Below, piece by piece: positions 1-8,400 of a stretch of 29,721 bases of DNA. Under the pieces are notes generated by a model. It had not been told where the DNA came from, made no database searches, and saw nothing but the letters and a program-made list of their open reading frames with translations. A program made the position numbers and the translations under genes. Source of the DNA: Stephanodiscus triporus (lineage: Eukaryota > Bacillariophyta > Thalassiosirophyceae > Thalassiosirales > Thalassiosiraceae); NCBI GenBank assembly GCA_036939755.1, contig JALLAZ010000487.1, positions 1 to 29,721 of the forward strand, given 5' to 3'. Position 1 is the first letter of the stretch. Each line of letters begins with the position of its first letter.

Positions 1-173
1 TCCACATATGATGTAGGACGGCCGGGGGAGAGCGTTGGCGTGATAGTGGCCTCCTTGCATGCTATCTCAGCCAATATGGCATCGAGAGGAGCGGCGCATG
101 GAGCAAACTCTGTCCGAATACGCTCAATTGCCTCATCGGACTCCGTAGCCCGTGCGGCTGACTCATGCCAACT

Positions 174-366
174 TTGTACATTGGCCACCTCCACCGCCAA
201 CATCTCCGCATGGCGACATTGTACGTCGGCCTCCACCGCCAACAATACCTCGTGGCAATGTTGTACATCAGCCTCCGCCGCCAACACGTCCTTGTGGCGA
301 CATTGTACGTCAGCCTCCGCCGCCAACACTTCCCCGTGGCGACGTTGTACGTCAGCCTCCGCCGTC
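174..366. repeat. 42-bp minisatellite, about 4.5 copies
   Basis: Tandem units begin at 174, 219, 261, 303 and 345, each opening with TTGTACRTC or TTGTACATT and followed by a CCTCC(A/G)CCGCCAAC block. Spacings are 45, 42, 42 and 42 bp. Because 42 is a multiple of three and the units lack stops, several plus frames stay open through the array and encode an apparent 14-residue repeat. The open frames are therefore a consequence of the repeat and not evidence of a gene. Confidence 0.85.
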
Positions 367-760
367 GACGCCATCATCGTGCCTTCCAGCACCCCTCTCC
401 ATCCACCCTGGGGGACTTCGACGACCGAAAGTCCATCCTTCCGTCTGCGCCGCGCTGCCAGTGCAAGCGGGACGCGCCTCGGGGCGTGGCTTTGCTTGGC
501 TCAGCCACACCACACGAAAAAGGAGAAAACTGCCATCTGTGGAATGCCCCCTCCCCCCCAAGGACGCCATCATCACACAGTCCAGCGCCCCCCTCCATCT
601 GCCGCGGGGGACTTCAATGACCAAAAGTCCATCATCCTTCCATCTGCGCGGCGCTGCCAGTGCAAGTGGGACTTGCCTCGGGGCGTGTCTTCACTTGGCT
701 CAGCCACGCCACGCAAAAAAGGAGAAAACTGCCATCTGTGGAATGCCCCCTCCCCCCCAA
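367..760. repeat. 196-bp tandem duplication
   Basis: Two diverged copies begin at GACGCCATCATC, at 367 and at 563. Both contain the same order of blocks: GGGGGACTTC, then AAAGTCCATC, then CGCTGCCAGTGCAAG, then GGCTCAGCCAC, then GGAGAAAACTGCCATCTGTGG. Small indels between the copies shift the reading frame, so the repeated segment is not preserved as one protein repeat. Nothing in it matches a family I recognise. Confidence 0.8.
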
Positions 761-808
761 GCCTTAGTCATCACATGGCTTAGCCCCTCCTATGGCCCCC
801 CGTTATCG

Positions 809-867
809 TCACCGCCGCCACCGCCACCGCCACCAACGTTGCCGTCGCCATCGCCGTCGCCATCGCC
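809..867. repeat. CCGCCA/TCGCCA microsatellite
   Basis: A short run of CCGCCACCGCCACC followed by GCCGTCGCCATCGCC units. It is low-complexity sequence downstream of the 196-bp duplication, with no coding context. Confidence 0.8.
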
Positions 868-879
868 CTTGTGAGAGTT

Positions 880-972
880 TGCAACCGCACAAGTGAAAGT
901 GTTCACTACCAGCCAGGGACCATCCTAGTGATGTCCCCTGTGTTTAACAGCTGCCACACTTGTGCGGTTGCA
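880..972. repeat. 16-bp perfect inverted repeat, 61-bp loop
   Basis: TGCAACCGCACAAGTG at 880-895 is exactly complementary to CACTTGTGCGGTTGCA at 957-972. It lies between the minisatellite block and the transposase relic on the minus strand. It could be the end of a mobile element, a transcript hairpin, or chance, although 16 exact bases at this spacing make chance unlikely. Confidence 0.7.
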
Positions 973-1135
973 TCAGGCCACAGGGTGACGGTGATTGTGA
1001 GACGCCGCCAAAGCCACCAACATCTCAAGTTCCCCCAAAGACTTCCTCAAAGAGCATGAATTTCAGGGCAGGGGGGAAGTCCTTGCATTTTTTTGCCAAT
1101 TAATCTGTTGAAATAAACACCAATTAAATGATTAT

Positions 1136-3700
1136 CTATCTTACTAAGGTGCTATCCTTGTCAGTCAGTCCGCTCGTTGGGACGAGTAGGGTTGTTGTCC
1201 ACCCAAATTTGGATTCACCAAGTAGATGTGCATTTAAATGGGCTTGGAGGTCAGCTTTGAGCCCACCTTCAGTTAGTCCATAACTCTTAAGCTCCACCTT
1301 AAGCTGGGCAATGGTCATGTTGTTTATTTTCTCCTGTGTGCAGTTGGCATCCCCACCACCCCCCACCACCCCCCTTCACGTCCCCCCCCTCCTCCTTCAG
1401 TGCCTTTACCTTGGCCCTATTATCTTTTCGGATGACCTTCTCTTCCTTAAACTTTCTCAAAATTTCCTCAGGTGGTTTAACGCACAACTCATCATCCCAA
1501 TACTCCTCAGGAACCACTGGGCGATATTTGATGTACAACTTAACGCGTTTGTATGGATTTATCCCTGGGGCTGTGATTGGTTTGAGAAGCTCAATGCAAC
1601 GGGCATTCAGTTGATCAAGATCAGCTGATGATCTTTGTGGCTTTGTTGCAAAGTGTGTCATTGCAAAACAATCCTCAAGATCACTTTCTCTAATACTCAT
1701 CAATAATTATCATCATTATCATCACCACAGGTGAATATGTGGTTCTTTGTCACAAGTCCTTTCAAGTCATTGTATACCACCTTGAATAAGGCGTCAATCT
1801 AAAAAATCTACAGGCGCCGTTGGAATGGCAGTTACCTTCCGAGACACACTCAATGTGTCAATCGATTGGTCCATTGTGAATGTGTTTTTCTGACAATACT
1901 CGTGTTTAAGAGAGTTGAAGAGCCGATCGCAAGCATTCTTAGTGTGTACCACAATCAGGAATACAAAGTTTACTCGCTTAAAGTAACCCATTTCCTTTAG
2001 CCACATTGTAAGCTTCAGTACAGTATTGTTTTTGTTTTGTCCTCCGCAATTGTCAAAGACAATATTTAATTCCCCGAATGTTCATGTCTCGTAAGGTCTT
2101 GACTATTAATGATGCCACATTTGTGCCTCCCTTCTTACCAATACCTTCATGATATACATGGCAATACATGTGAATACCTATTGTTTCATTGCCATAGTCA
2201 TGTGAGTGATCCACTACTCCAAAGTTGTTAACAGTCAAGGGAGTGTAATAGTAAGTGCAACCTGGTTGCTTACTATTATAACATGGGCATTGCATATTCT
2301 GGCCAAAATCACATGTGAGAGTGTACCGATGCTTTGTATGCTCTACTCCATTTTTTGCATCATCTACTGCGACCTCTTCTAACCTTTGGTACAAAAATTG
2401 TTGCGCCCGTGCCATGTCTATGTGTAAGGCACAATCCCGGATCAAAGTCTCTTTGGCCTCCTCAATTTCTGTACAAGCAGCCCCTGGCTTGTCAAGTGAT
2501 ATTTTGTGGAGCATCTCAACTAAATACCTCTCATCATCATCATCCATCAGTGTTGTCTCCTGCTGCCCCTGCTGTTGCATTGCTGACTGCCGGCTGGATA
2601 ATATTCTGTGCCTGTTAGCAAAGGTATAGCAGTAGCTGCAAATGTCTTCTGCCGGACGACTCACTTTCAGATGGGGATAAGATGTTTTCCAATGCGTCCA
2701 ATACGTTGGAAAAGTGACAAAGTCTTCATCTGTATTGGCTATGTTGTCCACGGTCAAAGTTCCATTTGGACCAACTGTGACCTTAAAACCAAGTGATTCC
2801 ATGTAGCGGTAATAACAACTTTGAAAACCCATGTGTATAGGGAGATACACATTCCCCTCGGTGTCCTTGCGATTGGCACGCCCCTCCTCTCCATTAACCA
2901 TTGTCTTGATTCCTTTCACTGCTCTGCCCTCTGCAAGTTTAACAAATAATCAAAGTGATTCTTCAAATGTATCATACGAGGGTCGTCATCATTGATTGCA
3001 CGGTTACCTCTTTTTCCCACTGCTTTATGAAGAGGCATGATCCCGCCATTGATTGATGCATTTCAAATTGATTTAAATAGATCATATCCAATACCCATCA
3101 CCAAACACATTCCTTCTGTACACAGTTTATGCACTCTTGCTGCATGGAGAACATCATCAATGTCAGTGCACCAAGTTCCATCATATGGCAGGCAGTACCA
3201 ATTTTGTCTGCATCTGGTTCTCGTTGCTTCAGCGTACCTGTACCATTCCAAGACAATACTATCCTGCTCATGCTTGTTTTTCTTTTCAAACCCAGCCAAA
3301 TACTTTGCAACAGTTGCACAAACTCTATGTCCTTCAATATGTTGAGGTAGCGGCAATTAATATTCCTGCATGATGCAGCACCTGTTGCCTCAAGCAAATC
3401 ATCAAAGTACTGGAAAAGCACATCATTGGTCATATTTTTGGTGTATGTTCTGCTCTTCTTTATTGTCAAAATATTCCCTTCGTCCTCTGCGCCCTCTCCT
3501 AGTAAAGCAGTAGATGTTTGCTTGCTCCGTGTGTTCCGTGCCGGTGAGTCAACAGCCAAATGCTGCTTTGGGATAATGATGCTGCCCACTTCCTCCTCCG
3601 TCTCCTCCTCCTCCCACTCCTCAAGCAGATCAGCATCAATATCATAGTGGATTGAGGCCATCACTGTGAGCTCGCTATCAATCATTGCCCCCAACATGTG
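1136..3700 (-). pseudogene. Decayed DDE-type transposase (DUF7869-like) with SAP-like C-terminus
   Basis: Read on the minus strand, coding similarity runs through at least five frame changes and one in-frame stop (TGA at about 3065-3063). In order, it has an acidic N-terminal region (about 3700-3400) and a conserved segment with YLAGFEKKNKHEQDSIVLEW (about 3310-3250). A Cys-containing module follows (CSYCYTFANRH, about 2640), then DFGQNMQCPCY (about 2310) and GKKGGTNVAS (about 2130). The signature LNIVFDNCGGQNKNN (about 2080-2035) comes next, then HTKNACDRLFN (about 1943-1912). The C-terminus is a basic tail plus a SAP-like motif, LKVELKSYGLTEGGLKADL (about 1305-1240). The DxC-GGQNKN and H-x-N-x-x-D-R-x-F motifs recall the RNase H-like core of DUF7869-type transposon proteins; this assignment is from memory of the family. 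The frame breaks include C-homopolymer tracts at 1350-1392. The copy is probably dead, although some breaks could be short introns or base-call errors. Confidence 0.72.
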
Positions 3701-4567
3701 TGCGGAAGTGGGCAAAAGAGCGAGTGGGAGAGCTGTGCAGTGTTCAGGAGACACCGTTGGTGTTGTGCCAAAGAGCCAGTTGTGAGAGCCAGTTGTGACC
3801 ACACAAACAATGTTCTTGCCACAAAATTAACGTAGATTATGTCCTATCTACTCTTGGGATGAGTTTTGGTGATACAACGCAACATTAATTTTGATCCCAC
3901 AGCATTGTTCTGAATGCCATATTGGAACAGATACAAAGATCAAAGGAAGACAATTCCAACGATGGGAATGAGCATTTTTTCGCCTAAAAAATATTCAGAC
4001 GATTTTTCGTCCGTCACAGGATCCCGCCATTTTCTGTGCCTGGGATTTCTATTTAACAGTCTTATTATTTCCCTGAACCAAGAGGTTGTGAACCAAGAGG
4101 TTGCGCATAAGTAGTAGGAGTGAACCAAGAGGGGCCTCAATCAACAGGGAGCATGCACGCATAATATCACGTCACGCATGCGAACAAGTCACAAGTGACT
4201 CATACTCTACAACTGGTGTCATCCGCAACCAAACTTTCATTTATTTTTTACTAGAACTAAGTGGTCGCGCATACGATATTGAAGACCAAAGCTCAACTTG
4301 AATCTAATTCTTGTGTTAATTTTGATACATTTTGGAGAAAGTCATATTTCTCCAGGACATTTTGATCAAAAGTCATTTTCCCAGATACAAAATTTTTGAG
4401 GTCAGTCAAAAGGTATTGGATCCTCTATGGATCGGTCATTGAATGTCGGATTTCACCGAAATTATTACGATTAAATACAACATATCAAACCTTATGCGCG
4501 ACCTCTTAGAAAAAAAACGAGACGGGCTGTTTTTGGTTTAACAGTCTAAGGCTGTGATTTTTTTACC
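3701..4567. other. Intergenic, AT-rich, no gene seen
   Basis: No convincing coding sequence is visible in any frame. Three copies of TGAACCAAGAGG occur at about 4074, 4089 and 4121. A segment near 4330-4390 is rich in TTTTGAT and CATTTT words. The region separates two transposase relics and may be old transposon flank. Confidence 0.5.
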
Positions 4568-4807
4568 CCGATACACAGATACCAAATGTACAAATCGCGG
4601 TGCGAAGCTTTTTTTGTTTGCGACTGTTCTTTTGTGTACTTGTTTGGTCCAGGGGAGCCAATAAGGTGTTTTTTTGAACCGATACACAAATAAACGCTAA
4701 AAAAGGACCAGTTTCTACCGCCAGCGCAGTTGCTTCTCTGCCCTATCTCCCATGACTCCCCCCTCCCCCCCGATTTCTTTGGGCTTCATGATTTTTCCTC
4801 GGAATTT

Positions 4808-5548
4808 ATGATCGACGTCGATTTTGGCTTCAATTTTGGTGCTGATTTCTCCCGCTTTGATGAGAGTGGTGATGATTTGTCAGGTTCGTATGAGTATGAT
4901 GGCGTTTCTTGTGGGTTTTCTGTNGGGCAAACACGTGATATGACCCACGACCTTTCGTCATCCGATAGATTTGGCGAATTCCGCCATTGGTTTCGGATGC
5001 CCCTTGCAAAGGTTGAGGAACTGACCAGCAAACTTGTCTCACGTGGGTACATACGACGTCCGAGGACGTTGATGCGCCGAGCTGAATTCTTCGAGAGGGC
5101 GGAGCTGATGGTGATGACTGCGTTGTACATTTTGGGCCATGGGGCACATTTCCGCTCGTTGAGGGCACTGACACATATCAGCACATCGGAGGTTCGCAAG
5201 TTTTTCTTTGTGTTTCTTGACGCATTCATGGATATGCGAGGTGAGTTCATTGCGCTTCCGGAGAATATCACCGAGTTAAAGCGTGTCTCGCGTTTCTATG
5301 AAGCATGCGGCCTGCCAGGAGCATGTGGATCTATGGACGTCGTCCATGTAAAATGGTCCGCTTGTCCCACGGGCGACCTAAATCAAGCAAAGGGAAAGGA
5401 GGGGTACCCAACGCTTGGGTTCCAATGCATTACCGATTTCAATTGGTGCATTCTCGGCATTTATGGGCCACTGTTTGGCACCTTCAACAACAAAGGTGGG
5501 CATGGCCCAGAAGCTGACATCTGTGCATCTGTGGGCAACATGGCATAA
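4808..5548 (+). pseudogene. Truncated PIF/Harbinger transposase (DDE_Tnp_4 type)
   Basis: The first in-frame ATG is at 4808, giving about 246 residues; the frame is open a little further upstream without an ATG. The protein has an N-terminal helical region (FGEFRHWFRMP, RAELMVMTALYIL). The start of the DDE nuclease follows: CGLPGACGSMDVVHVKW carries the first catalytic Asp, followed by KGKEGYPTLGFQCITDF. This pattern is typical of HARBI1-like Harbinger transposases, normally about 350-400 residues. Here the frame ends soon after FGTFNNKGG, so the second Asp and the Glu are missing and the enzyme should be inactive. One undetermined base (N) is at 4924. Short sequences resembling TACACAGATAC occur at 4572 and 5577, and inverted at 5826, and may be remnants of the element ends. 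Confidence 0.75.
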
Positions 5549-5576
5549 AAAACACGGGGCAAAAATAATGGACAAA

Positions 5577-5826
5577 TACACAGATACACAAAAGATGCCA
5601 TCCAAAAAAAAATGTTATTATTATTATTATTAGGATGCCACCAAGCTAGAATGCTCTATCGCTGAGCTACGAGAAATAGATAGGGAAAGTAGAGACAGAA
5701 AAGATTTTTTGGGGAATCCAACCCCGGAGCAGTGGTTTCCGGTCACAGCTCAATTGCAATTTTGAATTGTATTAACTGCTCTACTTTCCCTCTGTACTCC
5801 CAACTGTTCTTTTGTGTATCTGTGTA
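5577..5826. mobile_element. 250-bp MITE-like block with 19-bp terminal inverted repeats
   Basis: TACACAGATACACAAAAGA at 5577-5595 is perfectly complementary to 5808-5826. Inside lies a second perfect 12-bp inverted pair, AGGGAAAGTAGA at 5682-5693 with TCTACTTTCCCT at 5780-5791. Three compact hairpins are also present: GCTC/GAGC at 5653-5667 (7-nt loop), GGGG/CCCC at 5711-5725 (7-nt loop), and GAGCaGTG/CACaGCTC at 5727-5751. A (TTA)6 microsatellite is at 5615-5632. The short size, terminal inverted repeats and position next to a Harbinger relic fit a MITE or the 3' end of the parent element. Confidence 0.6.
5653..5725 (-). other. tRNA-arm-like motifs in permuted order
   Basis: On the minus strand, TAGCTCAGCGATAGAGC (5669-5653) closely resembles a tRNA D-arm / Pol III A-box. 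GGGGTTGGATTCCCC (5725-5711) resembles a T-arm / B-box with one change from GGTTCGATTCC. The B-box-like element comes first in the 5' to 3' direction, which is the reverse of a normal tRNA. Acceptor and anticodon stems could not be built. I treat this as a tRNA-derived relic or coincidence, not as a tRNA gene. Confidence 0.3.
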
Positions 5827-6464
5827 CAAGTTCAACCCCTATTGTGAAGCACCCCCTTTTGTTACACTTTTTTGGGGAAAACGACAGTCTTTAGTGAATT
5901 AGCGGTAATACTTTTATAGCTCGGTCTAATACCCCCAATGAGTGTCTAGTCTATTAAAGTGACTCCTTCCAATTTGATTGATATATGACACCCCTATCTT
6001 TGTATGAAGTCTTCCAACTTCAACAGGGTTTATCCGACAACCAGCCCGAAAAAAAGCAAAAAAATAATCGATCGTGCGAGTGTAACATCGGCAATATCTC
6101 GTTAATCTGCACACAAACCCTTGCTTCACATCGGGATTAAATCCTCCCAAACATGTCAGGAAGGGGTGGGTGTGAGGATGTGCGCATCGAGCGCACCGTT
6201 GGTTAACTCATGCCGTGCCCAAGGTCATCGGTGCTGGAGGCGATGCAGGCATTCAAATTCTCTGACGAGGAGAGTGAGGACACCGGGAAGTAGATGGTGG
6301 TCCGCCGCGCACGTGAGAAGGCAACCAGTGCAAAGAGGAAACCCTCTCTCCCAATGAATCGACGCGTCGAAAGTTGGGATGACGACTGTGTCCCCGCTGA
6401 CCACTGCAGTCGCTGGCAGCAACTCGACCACATCACCCCCCTCAACGCCGACAACGCCCGGCGT
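5827..6464. other. Intergenic, no clear gene
   Basis: No supported gene. A plus-strand reading from the ATG at 6154 has coding-like stretches (for example SSVLEAMQAFKFSDEESED) interrupted by stops, so a decayed gene is possible but unidentified. CCTATTGTGAAGCA at about 5839 recurs at about 7390. Confidence 0.4.
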
Positions 6465-7040
6465 GGAGGGAGATGAGAGGGGTAGTAAATGACGCGAAGC
6501 AACAACCAACCGACGATGGTGCAACGAGTTGGAGGCGGTGGAGGGAGATAAGAGGGGGAGAAGCCGCTCTACGCGACAACCAACCGACGACGGAGCGAAT
6601 TGTGTGACGAGGCAGAGGCGGTGGAGAGAGTTAAGAGGGGGGGGGTAAATGACGTGACGTGACAACCAACAGATGGCACGACAACAGGTCATGACGTGAC
6701 CAGGTGGAGGCGGTGGAGGGAGATAAGAGGGAGAGTGCGACAACCAACCGATGATGGCACAACGCAAGGTCATGGTGTGACAAGGCAGAGGTGGTGAAGG
6801 GAGATAAGAGGGGGAGAAGCCGCGCGATGCAACGACCAACCGACGACAGTGCAGCGAGAGGTCATGGCATGACGAGGCGGAGGCGGAGGTGGTGGAGGTA
6901 AATGAGAGGGAGGGAAGCCGCACGACGCGACAACCAACCGATGACAGGTCACGGCGTGACCAGGTGGAGGCGGTGGAGGGAATTGAGAGGGGGAGAAGCC
7001 GTGTGACGCGACAACCGACCGACGATGGCGCAACAAGGAG
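6465..7040. repeat. Imperfect 75-98 bp tandem repeat, seven copies
   Basis: Units start at about 6465, 6540, 6623, 6715, 6796, 6894 and 6975. Each opens with GGAGGGAGATAAGAGGGGGA or a variant. Each continues through GACAACCAACCGACGA, and several carry an AGGTCATGGCRTGAC segment and end in GGCGGT. The variable length comes from insertions and deletions between conserved blocks. Long minus-strand open frames across it are repeat artefacts rich in His, Pro and Ser. Confidence 0.85.
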
Positions 7041-7874
7041 GCAGTGAAGACGATGCGGGAGGCCGATGCTCTAGAAAGGGCTGATCCCACATTAGCAGAT
7101 GACATTGGCAACAGTGCTGGGGCGTTGGGGGCGGAGAATGAGATGATTGATGGCAAATTGGGTGCGTTATAGTTGTAAATTGTAGTAGTAGAGAAAAATC
7201 TTGCACTTTTTGGAGTACTGTGCACCATCGTACATGGAGCGCAAACAATGGACTACGCCCAAACCAAGCACAGGAATGTTTGCCCATGGTATGGGGGTGA
7301 CGTTGATGCACTTGGTTTGGGTGCCGCAATGATATAGGTGATGCTAGGGGCCATTTCAGTCGCGCAACATGGTTGGCTGATGTTTTGGTCCTATTGTGAA
7401 GCAGCCGTAGGGTACTTACCGTACGTAGGTCCTACGTACGGTTTGGTATGAAATTGAACAAAAATGTTTCTTACGCTTCACAATATGGGTTAATCCATGT
7501 TCTTCTCGCTCCATCCCCGCCCCCCGGCCAGATGAAGTGAATCGTGTATGTTTTGTCAGTCGGAAGAAGTCTTCCACATTAAAGAGTAGAGGTCCGTAGG
7601 AACCTGTATAAATGTTTTTTTTGAATACACGACATCGTGCAACATAGAAATACCTAGAGTAGATAGCAAACCATGACAACTACTAGATATTTCGTACAGT
7701 ACGATACCTAGATACATATACCGTCGACAGATTAGATAGGCGTAAGTACGATACGACACGACGAGGGAGCACCAAAGAAAAAAGTGGTCCGAGTGACGAA
7801 CACAAGAGATAAAAGGTCGCATCGTCTCCTTCAATCTTCCAGCACAGTCGGGCGATCTGAGTCCCCGCAGTAGT
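7041..7874. other. Intergenic and helicase upstream region
   Basis: No supported gene. It contains the 25-bp palindrome at 7418-7442. The AT-rich segment 7600-7800 has several GATAC/TACGATA words immediately upstream of the helicase start, which would include its promoter and 5' leader. No TATA box was assigned with confidence. Confidence 0.4.
7418..7442. promoter_or_regulatory. 25-bp perfect palindrome
   Basis: ACCGTACGTAGG, a central T, then CCTACGTACCGT in complementary order (CCTACGTACGGT). This gives 12-bp arms with a 1-base centre. It sits about 430 bp upstream of the helicase start. It contains TACGTA cores, which are bZIP-like, but its role is unknown. Confidence 0.7.
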
Positions 7875-8364
7875 ATGCGAATATCCTCATGGCCGCTGAC
7901 GCTCGTCGTTTGCATTCACATCTCATCCCTGAAGTCCAACGCCACATTCGCCGCCGCGTTCGCCCCCCGTCCGCCGCCGAAGCACCATCGTCGCAGCAGT
8001 CGCGGACGTCGACATTCGGCTTTCGATCGCGATGTCGTTCCGACGACCGTCGTCGTCGTTCCTCCCCGGCGCGTCGTCGTTGCCTCCTCCGCCTCCGTCG
8101 CCGCCTCCTCCCAGATGAGGGTCATCGTCGACAGGGAGAAGAGCGGGAAACAGGGGAGGGGTACGAAGACGAAGAGGAGCAGGGAGGACGAATTGCACGA
8201 CATCGCGCATGCCCTGGGCGTGAGTTCCGAGAAGGTCATCGAGCTGCTGCAAGGACAAAGACGAAGTATAACGACGGGGGACGACGCGAAGGCGCGTCGC
8301 ATCGATTGGCTCCTCGATCGGCGATCCGACCACGAAGATCTTGACGATTCGCGCGATGACAACG

Positions 8365-8400
<36 letters not shown>

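Larger units (their letters stand above)
4623..5818. repeat. 16-bp direct repeat flanking the Harbinger relic
   Basis: ACTGTTCTTTTGTGTA occurs exactly at 4623-4638 and again at 5803-5818, one on each side of the truncated transposase. The right copy overlaps the right arm of the 19-bp inverted repeat. This suggests related terminal or subterminal sequences belonging to one transposon family. Confidence 0.65.

Noticed and set aside
40..874. Three overlapping plus-strand frames of 151-247 codons
   Set aside because: They arise from a 42-bp repeat without stops and a 196-bp duplication; the duplicated parts fall in different frames, which a real protein repeat would not show.
5653..5725. A functional circularly permuted tRNA gene
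   Set aside because: The D-arm and T-arm look-alikes are in the right order, but the 7 bases before the D-arm do not pair with those after the T-arm, no anticodon stem forms, and conserved D-loop and T-loop bases are changed.
6225..7228. Long minus-strand His/Pro/Ser-rich proteins
   Set aside because: They lie on the 75-98 bp tandem repeat, with indels that break any consistent frame.
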